Assembly: GCF_000970325.1 (NCBI RefSeq) | Contig: NZ_CP009518.1 | Span: 1,054,001-1,118,000 of the forward strand | DNA from: Methanococcoides methylutens MM1 | GTDB lineage: Archaea > Halobacteriota > Methanosarcinia > Methanosarcinales > Methanosarcinaceae | Direction of reading: 5' to 3' | Length of the DNA stretch: 64,000 nucleotides | Shown: positions 17,422 through 26,531 of the stretch, in pieces | Numbering within the stretch: position 1 is the first letter of the stretch | Layout of the letters: each line of letters opens with the position of its first letter | Program-made: the position numbers and the translations under genes | The notes under the pieces: generated by a model | The model's database searches: none | Seen by the model: only the letters and a program-made list of their open reading frames with translations | What the model was told of the DNA's origin: nothing

Positions 17422-18111
17422 ATGCCTGACCACAAAGTGCGGATACATGATATGCCTGAAGAAGAACGTCCCAGGGAACGCCTTCTAAAACACGGTCCCG
17501 GCTCATTGTCCAATGCAGAACTATTGTCAATTATCCTCCGCACAGGCTCAAAGGATGAGAACGTACTGCACATGTGCTCACGCATCCTTTCTGAATACAA
17601 CCTGAAGCAGCTCAGTCAGGCAAACATCAGCCAGCTCACAAAGATACGCGGTGTAGGTCCTGCAAAAGCAACCCAGATAGCTGCTGTCTTTGAACTTGCC
17701 AGAAAACTGGAGATCTTCATTGACGACCCAAAAAGGAAGATAAGGTCTGCCGGAGATGTCTATTCTTTACTTTATCCTAAACACAGGGAGGTCAAGAAAG
17801 AGGTACTCACTGCTCTTTATCTTGATACCAAGAACCAGATATTGCGTGAAGAGATCGTGTCCATTGGCAGCCTGAACGCGAACATCGTCCACCCTCGCGA
17901 GGTGTTCAAGTCAGCACTGATGGAATCCTCGGCATCGGTCATACTGACCCATAACCACCCTTCAGGCGATCCTTCACCAAGCAGGGAGGATATCGCTGTA
18001 ACTGAAAAGCTTGTTGAGGGTGGGAAGATCCTCGGGATCAGTGTGCTTGATCACGTGATAATTGGGGATGGCAGGTATGTCAGTTTGAAAGAGGAAGGTT
18101 TCATTAGTTAA
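17422..18111 (+). CDS. radC: RadC/JAB-domain DNA-associated protein
   Basis: 229 residues. An N-terminal helix-hairpin-helix ('LTKIRGVGPAKATQIAAVFE') precedes a JAB/MPN metalloprotease-like domain with E in 'LREEIVSIGSLN' and the full zinc signature 'LTHNHPSGDPSPSREDI'. Standard bacterial RadC length and architecture. RadC is common in bacteria and patchy in archaea, so an old transfer is likely. The role in DNA metabolism is disputed in bacteria. 'TTTATATTA' about 27 bases upstream suggests a leaderless transcript. Confidence 0.92.
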   Translation: MPDHKVRIHDMPEEERPRERLLKHGPGSLSNAELLSIILRTGSKDENVLHMCSRILSEYNLKQLSQANISQLTKIRGVGPAKATQIAAVFELARKLEIFIDDPKRKIRSAGDVYSLLYPKHREVKKEVLTALYLDTKNQILREEIVSIGSLNANIVHPREVFKSALMESSASVILTHNHPSGDPSPSREDIAVTEKLVEGGKILGISVLDHVIIGDGRYVSLKEEGFIS

Positions 18112-18242
18112 TCGTTGTCTATTTTTCTTTTATCTAGTGACCGTATCAAAAATTGAAACTTTATGCTTTGTCAGCTAAATTAAAAAGAAATAATAGTGAA
18201 TCTCATTGAGTTCCCTTTATTAATTATATCTGAGGCTTGGCC

Positions 18243-20765
18243 TTAATTTAGAAATGACTTAAGATATTTGCCTGTATGGGAAGATTCGCATTCCATGATC
18301 TCCATAGGTGTTCCTTCAAAAATAATCTTGCCTCCATCACTTCCACCATGTGGTCCAAGATCAATGATCCAATCTGCATTGGATACCATTTCTAAAGAAT
18401 GTTCAATAATTAGAACTGTATTTCCTTCTCTAACAATTCTCTTGAGTAACCTGATTAATTTGTCAATATCACGTGGATGTAATCCTGATGTTGGTTCATC
18501 CAATAAGAACAACGTATTCTTATCACTTGTTTTTCCCAACTCTTTGGATAGTTTTATCCTTTGACATTCTCCTCCGGATAATGTGCTTGTGGATTGTCCT
18601 AATTCTAAATATCCAAGTCCGACTTGTTTAAGCGTCATTAACTTATTATGAATAGCTGGTTTTGATTTGAATATCTCAATATTTTCATCAATTGATAGAT
18701 TCAAAATATCCGAGATGCTGTAGCCTTTGTACTTAACTTGCAATACATCTTTTTTGAACCTTTTACCATGACACACTGGACAGGGTACATCAGTATCTGG
18801 GAGGAACTGCATATCTAAATTAATCACTCCCAACCCGAAACATTTCTCGCATCTCCCGCCCTTTATATTGAAGGAGAAGTGTTTTTTGCTTAAGTTTCTC
18901 TTTTTTGCATCATCCAGTCCTGAAAAAAGTGTTCTGATCTGTGTGAAAATATCGGTGTAAGTAGCTACATTTGATCTTGAAGCTCTTCCTATTGGTTTTT
19001 GATCAACTGTGATGATTCTCTGGACTTTCTCAAGACCAACTATTTTTTCACACTTTACTTTTTCCTGCATGGTCCAATTACGCAGTACATCAAAAACCAA
19101 CGTTGATTTACCAGATCCGGAAACTCCTGTGAAACAGACTAACTCCTTTATCGGAACATCGATATTTACATTTTTTAAGTTATGTTCATATGCATTAATG
19201 ATGCTGATCTTATCTTTGGATAATAATTTGTTTTCATTGACTACCCGATTCTTTGTAGTAAGATATTTACCGGTAACTGAGTTTGGATTTTCACTTATTT
19301 CTTCAGGTGTTCCTTCAGCTATAATTTGACCGCCTTCAATACCCGACTCAGGACCAAAATCAATCACATGATCAGCTTTTTTTATGAAATCAAGATCATG
19401 CTCTATAACAAGTACTGTATTACCAAGATCCCTTAATTTCTTCAAAGAATGAATTAGTTTGTCTACATCCTTTGGATGAAGTCCAGTCGTTGGTTCATCC
19501 AATACATATAATACACCAGTTAATCCAGAATCCAGTAGGGAGGCCAGCCTTAGTCTTTGCCCTTCTCCTCCAGATAACGTTGTCATGGCTCTGCCAATTG
19601 TCAGGTAATCTAATCCGATGTTCACTAAACCCAGGATTCTTTTTCTTATATCGAAAAGTACTGGTTTTGCTATGATCAAACTATCTTCAGATAAGTTCTC
19701 AGGTATGCTTTCTGTCCACTCCAGAAGCTCTTTAATCGTATAGTCCGATAATTCAACAATAGATCTATTGTTCAGTGTTACTTCCCTGCTTTCCTTGCGA
19801 AGGCGAGTTCCTTTACAGTCACTACATTCCTGCATCTTAAAGCAGGCTCCTATCTTTTTGTTGGAGATGCCTTTCTGGATATTGTCAGCAGATTTCTTTT
19901 TCATGAAGGTAATTACGCCTTCAAATTTACCATCCATGACCCTTTTCGGAGTTTTCTTGTCTGGATAAAGTTTCTTGAACTCTTCACTTTCAACTCCATG
20001 GTAAAAGACCAATCGTTCAATTTCATTGAAATCTTTTACTGGTTTTGAAGCATCCAGCTCTATTCTATAGTGTTTCCCTGCCGTTTCAAACACCTTGGAA
20101 TAATGTTCTCCAAAGGTATCTCCCCATAACTTTACAGCACCTTCTTTTATTGACAGGTTCTTATCTAAAATAGGTGTCAGGTCAATTGTACTAACTACAC
20201 CTAAACCTGAACAGGTTGGACAAAATCCATCTGGTTTGTTAAAGGAAAAGCTAGCCATTTTCAATTTTGGGAGCTTTGTATGACAGTTGTTACATTCAAC
20301 AAACTCTCCATCCTGGAAATCCTCATCAGAGTGCTGATCATCCAGATCTTCGATCTCATCCTCGAAGTCCGAATCATCCTGAAATACTGGTTTTACAATA
20401 TGGCCACAGTTTGGGCATGGTCTTTCCCCTAACTTTGCATATAATACTCTCAAATAAGTGAGTATTTCTGTTGATGTTCCTACAGTTGATCTGGGATTTC
20501 TGTTTGTTAACCTCTGGCTAATGGCAATAGATGGGGATAGACCGATGATGTCATCAACTTTTGGTTTACTCATTCCATCAGTAACCAATCCCATTGATTC
20601 CATATACTGCCGCTGACACTCTCTTTGCAATATATCCATGGCAAAAGTCGACTTTCCCGAACCAGATGGACCAGCTAGAACAACCAGTTTATTCTTAGGT
20701 ATCTTAGCTGACACATTCTTCAGATTGTGTTCTTTCGCTCCTTTTATCTCAATGAATTGGTCCAT
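18243..20765 (-). CDS. UvrA2-like ABC ATPase lacking the UvrB-binding domain
   Basis: 840 residues, shorter than UvrA (about 940). Walker A motifs are at 32-40 ('GPSGSGKST') and near 550 ('GVSGSGKSTL'), ABC signatures are 'TLSGGEGQRLRLASLL' and 'TLSGGECQRIKLSKEL', and Zn fingers include 'CEKCFGLG' and 'PCPVCHGKRF'. Between 'CPNCG' and 'CPTCSGLG' the usual UvrB-binding segment of about 130 residues is missing and replaced by a very acidic linker. That places it with UvrA2-type proteins tied to drug or DNA-damage tolerance without UvrB. It ends an operon behind a MarR regulator. Base composition is AT-richer than neighbouring core genes, suggesting transfer. Confidence 0.88.
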   Translation of the reverse strand: MDQFIEIKGAKEHNLKNVSAKIPKNKLVVLAGPSGSGKSTFAMDILQRECQRQYMESMGLVTDGMSKPKVDDIIGLSPSIAISQRLTNRNPRSTVGTSTEILTYLRVLYAKLGERPCPNCGHIVKPVFQDDSDFEDEIEDLDDQHSDEDFQDGEFVECNNCHTKLPKLKMASFSFNKPDGFCPTCSGLGVVSTIDLTPILDKNLSIKEGAVKLWGDTFGEHYSKVFETAGKHYRIELDASKPVKDFNEIERLVFYHGVESEEFKKLYPDKKTPKRVMDGKFEGVITFMKKKSADNIQKGISNKKIGACFKMQECSDCKGTRLRKESREVTLNNRSIVELSDYTIKELLEWTESIPENLSEDSLIIAKPVLFDIRKRILGLVNIGLDYLTIGRAMTTLSGGEGQRLRLASLLDSGLTGVLYVLDEPTTGLHPKDVDKLIHSLKKLRDLGNTVLVIEHDLDFIKKADHVIDFGPESGIEGGQIIAEGTPEEISENPNSVTGKYLTTKNRVVNENKLLSKDKISIINAYEHNLKNVNIDVPIKELVCFTGVSGSGKSTLVFDVLRNWTMQEKVKCEKIVGLEKVQRIITVDQKPIGRASRSNVATYTDIFTQIRTLFSGLDDAKKRNLSKKHFSFNIKGGRCEKCFGLGVINLDMQFLPDTDVPCPVCHGKRFKKDVLQVKYKGYSISDILNLSIDENIEIFKSKPAIHNKLMTLKQVGLGYLELGQSTSTLSGGECQRIKLSKELGKTSDKNTLFLLDEPTSGLHPRDIDKLIRLLKRIVREGNTVLIIEHSLEMVSNADWIIDLGPHGGSDGGKIIFEGTPMEIMECESSHTGKYLKSFLN

Positions 20766-20776
20766 AGGAATACCGC

Positions 20777-21301
20777 TTACCTTTTCGCATAATGGAGCAT
20801 TACCATTCCATTCACAGTTTCAGTCTTTAACAATTTCAACTTGATCTCAGGATTGATGTCTTTGAAAAGAGGAATCCCTTCTCCCAGAATACAAGGCATA
20901 ACACAAATGAAGTATTCGTCGATCAGGCCTTTCTTTAAGAAATCATCAATGACACCTGCACCGCCTATTAACCAGATATTCTTCCCATCCTCGTTCTTTA
21001 ATTTCTCGATGAGATCTTCGACATTTTCATCAGTGAATTCAACATCTTCGTTGTTGTCCCTCTTTTCTGATGTGTAGATGTATCCTTTGGTCCCCTTGTA
21101 TGGATATTCTCCGAAAGTAAGTATCTGGTCGTAGGTCTTCCGACCCATGATCACTGTATCAATGGTTCCATAGAATTCATCATAACCAATATCAGCATCC
21201 GGTTCAGAGCCATCGCCTTCCAGCCAGTCAACATCACCGTTCTTTCGTGCGATGTAACCATCCAGGCTCATTGCAATGTACAAAATGATATTTCTACTCA
21301 T
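20777..21301 (-). CDS. RibD C-terminal/dihydrofolate reductase-like protein
   Basis: 174 residues from the ATG at 21301, which has AAAGGTGG upstream. 'MSLDGYIARKNGDVDWLEG' is the typical N-terminus of the YyaP/YwjB-like DHFR family, 'TVIMGRKTYDQIL' and 'IWLIGGAGVIDDFLKKGL' are the NADPH-binding motifs. It reduces an unidentified pterin, flavin precursor or other small molecule. It lies 11 bases before uvrA2 and follows marR, so all three are probably one transcript. Confidence 0.88.
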   Translation of the reverse strand: MSRNIILYIAMSLDGYIARKNGDVDWLEGDGSEPDADIGYDEFYGTIDTVIMGRKTYDQILTFGEYPYKGTKGYIYTSEKRDNNEDVEFTDENVEDLIEKLKNEDGKNIWLIGGAGVIDDFLKKGLIDEYFICVMPCILGEGIPLFKDINPEIKLKLLKTETVNGMVMLHYAKR

Positions 21302-21366
21302 CTTTTTTCCACCTTTTGATTTTTCATCATATAGCACACAATTTCAACTGGCAGTCCCCTCGTCAC

Positions 21367-21795
21367 TTATGACCTAGTTTCCTCTTCAAGTCCTGATGAT
21401 ATTCTCTCCCAAAGATCTGCGAATAGCTTGAAGTCGTCATCACCCAGGATTTCCGCTATCTTTCTGAAGAACTGTTGATCTGCAGAATCAAGAACTTCAA
21501 GAACCTCTTTTCCAGTATCGGAAATGCAAAGATGAGAAACACGTCTATCCTTCGTAGATTCACGGATATCAACAAGCCCCATCTCCTGAAGTTTTTTGAC
21601 TGCATTGCTTACAGCAGGTTTTGATACTCTAGCACTGGTTGCCAGTTCCGACATGGTAGGGTTGCCTAACGTTTTGATCAGAGTGAGATACAGGTATAAT
21701 CTCGCACTCAGGTCCCTGTTATTGTCAGGTTTTCCGTCGTTCACGATCTTGTTGTAGTATATGCTAACGTTTTCAAAGGACAGTTGATCAGGCAT
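21367..21795 (-). CDS. MarR-family transcriptional regulator
   Basis: 142 residues. The winged helix is 'PTMSELATSARVSKPAVSNAVKKL' followed by 'VDIRESTKDRRVSHLCISD' (the DRR wing). MarR proteins dimerise on short palindromes and respond to phenolic or oxidising ligands. First gene of the operon with the RibD-like and uvrA2 genes. A pair of TTAATTAA octamers stands directly before the ATG, so autorepression is likely. Confidence 0.88.
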   Translation of the reverse strand: MPDQLSFENVSIYYNKIVNDGKPDNNRDLSARLYLYLTLIKTLGNPTMSELATSARVSKPAVSNAVKKLQEMGLVDIRESTKDRRVSHLCISDTGKEVLEVLDSADQQFFRKIAEILGDDDFKLFADLWERISSGLEEETRS

Positions 21796-21800
21796 AATAG

Positions 21801-21817
21801 TTAATTAAGTTAATTAA
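21801..21817. promoter_or_regulatory. Candidate MarR operator
   Basis: Two copies of the palindrome TTAATTAA (21801-21808, 21810-21817) one base apart, 5 bases before the marR ATG and in its leader or promoter. Inferred from position and symmetry only. Confidence 0.4.
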
Positions 21818-21978
21818 TTATATACTTATTGGGAACAGAGCTTTACTTGAAAGAGAATTATGATCAGAAATCAATGCTGAATGGGTATTCACACTTCAAA
21901 TCGAAAAATACTTTGTTTCCCGGACAAAGCACCCATTTGACAAAACTTTTAAACCATTGCCTGTAATTATCCAATCAG

Positions 21979-22887
21979 ATGAAAGAAGTAGAACTTACAG
22001 ACCCCTACACAATACCTTACAGGGGCATATATGTAGTCTGCGACGAGGAAAACAAGAACGCAGAGATCATTGAACATACCAATTGCTATAGCGGAGCTGC
22101 ATGGTCACGTTTTCATTATGCAAGGTCACCCCTGATACAGCAGGCAAGGGCTGTGGGTGACATGACCCGCTATCTTATGAGCACCGGGGCATGCGACCTT
22201 TCACTTCAGCCATCTGTGGCTGCTGCAGGAATTGAGTCCGTCGTGGTCGAAGGCGATGAGGTCTCCATCACCTATGCAGGCCTTGGTGGCGGTGGCGTGG
22301 GAGCTACCAAATGCAGGGCATTCGCACAGGGAGTACTGCGCTACGAAGTGAGCGAATCCGGTGGAGGAAAGGCTGCCAAGGGAACTATTGTAGTTCCAAG
22401 GCGTGAGCGTGTCCTTATTGGTATCGATGATACCGATACAAAGGAAGAGGGTGCCACCTGGTCAATGACACACAACATTGCAACTGCGCTCAACTGCAAC
22501 GAATCAGTCTATCTTTCACATTCACTTGTACAGCTTTTCCCGGTATCTGCAAAGACGCAGAACTGTGTTTCCACTGTGCTGGAGTTCGGTTGTGTCAGCA
22601 AGGAAGCCAAGGAAGAGCTCCTTGAGAACCTTGAAGCTGCCCTCCTCAAATACAGTGTGTCCGATGAGACCGGAATGGTCGTACTATCATCATTTGAAGC
22701 CTCCAAGATGGAGGAATACAGCACCATGTGTCGCAGTGGCGAGCTCACTAAGGATATCGCCATGGAGCATGCACAGAAGAATGGTGTTGATGTCAGGCTC
22801 GGAGGTAACGGTGTGATCGGTGCTCTTGCATCACTTGCATGGTTCGCACGACCTGATGAATCAGTAGATCTGGAAGCAAAGTTATGA
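21979..22887 (+). CDS. Methanogenesis marker protein 11
   Basis: 302 residues, a protein found nearly only in methanogens (TIGR03280 type). 'RVLIGIDDTDTKEEGATW' (about 145-162) is the DDT-rich motif shared with TiaS-type tRNA agmatinylcytidine synthetases, so an ATP- or tRNA-linked role is possible but unproven. 'GLGGGGVGATKCR' lies before it. Its stop overlaps the following IorA-like gene (ATGA), so the pair is translationally coupled. Confidence 0.9.
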   Translation: MKEVELTDPYTIPYRGIYVVCDEENKNAEIIEHTNCYSGAAWSRFHYARSPLIQQARAVGDMTRYLMSTGACDLSLQPSVAAAGIESVVVEGDEVSITYAGLGGGGVGATKCRAFAQGVLRYEVSESGGGKAAKGTIVVPRRERVLIGIDDTDTKEEGATWSMTHNIATALNCNESVYLSHSLVQLFPVSAKTQNCVSTVLEFGCVSKEAKEELLENLEAALLKYSVSDETGMVVLSSFEASKMEEYSTMCRSGELTKDIAMEHAQKNGVDVRLGGNGVIGALASLAWFARPDESVDLEAKL

Positions 22888-24428
22888 ACATCACTGACAG
22901 GGAGATCGGGGTTTCAGAGATCACAGGACTTGAAGCGCTCTATTTTGCATTGATCGACAGCAAGGTGGAGATGGTCACAGGAGTTGCTGGCTTTCCTGTC
23001 ACTGCCGTAATGAACTATTTTGAGAAGAACGCCACCCCCGAGATCACCACATTGTGGATGACCAATGAGAAGGTCGCCCTGGAGGCGGCACTAGGTGCTT
23101 CCGCTTCAGGCAAACGGTCCCTTGTTCTCACAAAGCATGTGGGAATGAACGTCCTTTCCGACCCCCTTGTCACATCTGTTAATCACACTATCGGTGCCGG
23201 AGTGGTCATCGTAGCAGGTGATGACCCCGGTGTCCTGGCATCCCAGAATGAACAGGATTCCCGGTGGTACGGTGAGGTTTCCGAGGTCGCTGTTTACGAC
23301 CCTTCCAATCCGGATGCCTCCTACAATTCTCTTGTAAGGGCTTTCGAGCTTTCCGAAAGCACAAAGGTCCCGATTATAGTAAGGATAACCGATCGCCTTG
23401 AGAAGGCCACAGGAACGGTTACAAGATCAGCTCCTGTCGAGAAGACAGAGATCACATTTGACAGGTCCATCTGGAAACTGACAATGCGTGGCAAGCACCA
23501 GCATTTCCACTTACATGCACAGCCACTTCTTCTGGACGAAGCAGAGAACAGCCCGCTGACCCGCTATGCTAAAGCCGCTGAGACGAGCAGGATCGGAATA
23601 ATCTCTTCCGGATATCCATCTACACTTGTGGATGAGGTGCTGGGCGAAGACCATCCAGAGATCTCACATCTTTCACTTAATGTCGTATCCCCGCTTCCTC
23701 TCAGGAAATTGAGGCAATTCATATCCGACCATGAAAAGGTCATTGTCATCGAAGAAAGTGAACCCTTCATCGAATCCCACATAAGTATCTGCGAGAACGT
23801 GCTTGGAAAGACAACTGGTCATCTACCCTATGGTCGCATTGAGAAAGAGCACATATCCTTTGCTATTGAGAACTGCGATAAGGGGAAGGTATCTGAATAT
23901 ACTGATGTCGAGACCATTGAGAAAAGAGGAGCTCGTTCCCTGTGCGAGGACTGTCTTTTCCTGCCGGTCTACAGAATGCTTCACGATCTGGATATCCTGA
24001 TAGCAGGCGACATGGGATGTTCCATACGCAGTGCCCCTGAACCTCTTGAAGCCGTTGATGTGGGATTTGCACTTGGTGCCGCTATTTCCACAGGTTCAGG
24101 TTTTGAAAAGAAGTCCGTTGCTGTCATAGGTGATTTCGGGCTGGCTCATTCCGGTATCGTGGGTCTGATAAATGCCATCCAGAACAATCGTGACGTGCTT
24201 GTGATGGTGCTGGACAACAGGACAGCGGCAATGACCGGAGGGCAATCCACACCTGACCTTGCGGAAGCTGTCAAGGCTCTCTGCAATGATGTCACGATCT
24301 TTGATTTCAATGACCCGAAGCTTGCTGAGAGCAGGATAGGGGAGCTTGAAGAGCTTGTGAGGGATAAGCTTTCCGTGAAAGGTGTTTCTGTTATCTATGT
24401 CAGGGCTGAGTGTGTTTTGTATAGGTGA
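22884..24428 (+). CDS. IorA-like thiamine-diphosphate 2-oxoacid oxidoreductase subunit without ferredoxin domain
   Basis: 514 residues aligned in order with indolepyruvate:ferredoxin oxidoreductase alpha. The pyrimidine-binding domain has 'MTNEKVALEAALGASASGK', the middle domain ends in 'VIEESEPFIESHI', and the diphosphate-binding domain has 'IAGDMGCSIRSA' and 'VMVLDNRTAAMTGGQSTPD' (GDG-like and NxxTA). The C-terminal 2x[4Fe-4S] domain present in the true IorA at 48711 is absent, and no IorB is adjacent. It may be a decarboxylase-like enzyme or use a distant gamma partner. The 4-base overlap with marker protein 11 ties it to methanogen-specific metabolism. Confidence 0.82.
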   Translation: MNITDREIGVSEITGLEALYFALIDSKVEMVTGVAGFPVTAVMNYFEKNATPEITTLWMTNEKVALEAALGASASGKRSLVLTKHVGMNVLSDPLVTSVNHTIGAGVVIVAGDDPGVLASQNEQDSRWYGEVSEVAVYDPSNPDASYNSLVRAFELSESTKVPIIVRITDRLEKATGTVTRSAPVEKTEITFDRSIWKLTMRGKHQHFHLHAQPLLLDEAENSPLTRYAKAAETSRIGIISSGYPSTLVDEVLGEDHPEISHLSLNVVSPLPLRKLRQFISDHEKVIVIEESEPFIESHISICENVLGKTTGHLPYGRIEKEHISFAIENCDKGKVSEYTDVETIEKRGARSLCEDCLFLPVYRMLHDLDILIAGDMGCSIRSAPEPLEAVDVGFALGAAISTGSGFEKKSVAVIGDFGLAHSGIVGLINAIQNNRDVLVMVLDNRTAAMTGGQSTPDLAEAVKALCNDVTIFDFNDPKLAESRIGELEELVRDKLSVKGVSVIYVRAECVLYR

Positions 24429-24520
24429 AGAATTAATTTTAAGTAATCAAAAATGAGCAATGAACAGAAATTCACAATAAAAATTACGACCTATTCAAAA
24501 AAATAAAGTGGGGCGAGTTA

Positions 24521-25396
24521 TTACTCACCAAGCCACTCGTTTACTTTTTCCGGATTGTTCTCGATCCATTTTGCTGCTGCTTCTTCTTGATCCATTCCCT
24601 GTTCAAGGTCTATCATAATGGATGCGATATCTGTCATATCCATCTCATATCTTGCAAGGATCGCATATGCTTCTGGTTTGTCCTCTGAGAGGCCATTTCT
24701 TGCCAGGAGGACAATGTTGTCACCCTCGCCATAGATATTCTTCGGGTCTTCCAGGAATTTAAGGTCCATTCTTGCAAATGTCCAGTGTGGCTGCCACAGG
24801 GTTACAACCATCCACTCTTCATTGTCGATGGAATCCTGCAGCTCAGTTGCCATTCCAACTGTACTGCTTGCACTTAGTACATAATCAAGGTCGTATTCTT
24901 CAAGTGCAACTTCAGTGGTTGCCATTATTCCTGCACCTGGTTCAATTCCCTGTATAACTCCTTCGAACTTCTCACTATTTTCGTTAAGTTCGTCTATGGA
25001 GTCAATAGTAACATAGGTAGGAACAACCAGTCCGATCTTTGCGCCAGTGCTTATGTTATTAACATAATCAAGGTCATCTTCATATCTTTCCCAGTAAGTT
25101 CCCTGAGTTGTCGGCAACCATGCACCTGCAAAGACATCGATGTCTCCCTGTGCAACTCCCTGGAAAATAGCACCAAGATCAGCATTTACGGTCTCAACTT
25201 CATATCCTTCTGATTCAAGTACCTGCTTTATTACGAAGGTATTTGCCCTTGTATCATCCCATGGAGGATATCCAAGGACGATAGTTTCTGTTTCTTCTAC
25301 TGTATTTTCGTTACTTTCGGACGATGTGCAACCGGCTCCTATAATGGCCAGTGCAAGCATGAAACATGCTAACACGTATATTGATTTATTTTTCAA
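24521..25396 (-). CDS. Glycine betaine/choline-type ABC substrate-binding lipoprotein, second copy
   Basis: 291 residues. The signal peptide ends in a lipobox 'IGAGCTSSES', so the protein is exported and probably membrane-anchored. The mature part is an OpuAC/ProX type periplasmic-binding fold: 'GYPPWDDTRANTFVIKQVL', aromatic ligand cage residues in 'GAWLPTTQGTYWERY' and 'VTLWQPHWTFARMDLKFL'. Last gene of the four-gene transporter operon, and about half identical to the binding protein before it, so it is a duplicate that may widen ligand range. Confidence 0.88.
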   Translation of the reverse strand: MKNKSIYVLACFMLALAIIGAGCTSSESNENTVEETETIVLGYPPWDDTRANTFVIKQVLESEGYEVETVNADLGAIFQGVAQGDIDVFAGAWLPTTQGTYWERYEDDLDYVNNISTGAKIGLVVPTYVTIDSIDELNENSEKFEGVIQGIEPGAGIMATTEVALEEYDLDYVLSASSTVGMATELQDSIDNEEWMVVTLWQPHWTFARMDLKFLEDPKNIYGEGDNIVLLARNGLSEDKPEAYAILARYEMDMTDIASIMIDLEQGMDQEEAAAKWIENNPEKVNEWLGE

Positions 25397-25573
25397 CTTT
25401 TTTCCTCCTGATTATTTAGATACAGGGATTTTATGCAAATATTGAAGATAGGAAGGAAACCCTGTTTGATCCGACCCAAACATAAATTTGAAGAAGGACA
25501 GAGAACACAGATCCTTTTCAGGTATGGTAGCTAAAATATGTATATTAGCTAAAATGAAAAGTGGGGTGAGTAA

Positions 25574-26449
25574 TTACTCACCAAGCCACTCGTTTACCTT
25601 TTCTGGATTGTTCTCGATCCACTTTGCGGCAGCCTCTTCAGGAGTCATACCGTTCTCCATGTCAAGCATTACAGACTGAATGTCTTCATGTGACCAGTGG
25701 AACCTTGTGAGCACATCATACACTTCTGGCATGTCTTCTTCAAAGCCAATGCGTGTAAGGGTGTCCACATTATCTGCCTGACCATATACGCCCTCGGGAT
25801 CATCGAGGTATTTGAGATCCCAGCGACCAAATGCCCAGTGTGGTGACCAGAGGGTGACAACAATAGGCTCTTCATCAGCGATAGCCCTGCTAAGCTCAGC
25901 GGTCATACCTGCTGTACTGCTTGAGATAAGTGTGTAATCAAGCTCGTATGCTTCAATTGCATTCTCAGTGTTCTGCATGATACCTGCACCTGGGTCGATA
26001 CCGATTATCTCAGAATCGAATGCTTCCTTGTTAGCATTGAGCTCATCGATGGAATCAATTTCAACGTATGTAGGTACTGCAAGTCCAAGCTGGCATCCTT
26101 CGAGATTATGTCTTACATTGACAAGCTGATCGCCATACTGGTTCCAGTAGTTCTCCTGTGTGATAGGTAACCATGCAGATGTTGTGAAATCGAAGTCTCC
26201 CTGTGAGAGGCCCTGGTAAAGTGCTCCTGCATCAACTGCAATGATCTCAACTTCATAGCCCTTCATCTCAAGGACCTGCTGGATCACATTGGTACTTGCG
26301 ATCTCTCCGTCCCAGAGGACGTATCCGACTGTAATCTCTTCGGAAACTGCTTCGTCTTCGCCAGCATCATCCTGTCCTGTACAACCTGCTGCAAAAAGAC
26401 TCAGCATTACTACCATAATTAAAATTAATGTTTTTATTTTGCCGTTCAA
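25574..26449 (-). CDS. proX: Glycine betaine-type ABC substrate-binding lipoprotein, first copy
   Basis: 291 residues with lipobox 'LFAAGCTGQDD'. 'GYVLWDGEIASTNVIQQVL', 'TSAWLPITQENYWNQY' and 'VTLWSPHWAFGRWDLKYL' give the Trp/Tyr-rich ligand pocket of quaternary-amine binding proteins. It follows the permease in the operon. In a methanogen the ligand may be glycine betaine used as osmolyte; the sequence does not exclude choline or proline betaine. Confidence 0.88.
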   Translation of the reverse strand: MNGKIKTLILIMVVMLSLFAAGCTGQDDAGEDEAVSEEITVGYVLWDGEIASTNVIQQVLEMKGYEVEIIAVDAGALYQGLSQGDFDFTTSAWLPITQENYWNQYGDQLVNVRHNLEGCQLGLAVPTYVEIDSIDELNANKEAFDSEIIGIDPGAGIMQNTENAIEAYELDYTLISSSTAGMTAELSRAIADEEPIVVTLWSPHWAFGRWDLKYLDDPEGVYGQADNVDTLTRIGFEEDMPEVYDVLTRFHWSHEDIQSVMLDMENGMTPEEAAAKWIENNPEKVNEWLGE

Positions 26450-26531
26450 ATTATCACAAACTTTTTAGTTTTCTCCGTTTCATTTTTCTAACATGTCATA
26501 CGACGCTTTGTCGTTATGAAAAATAAGCATC

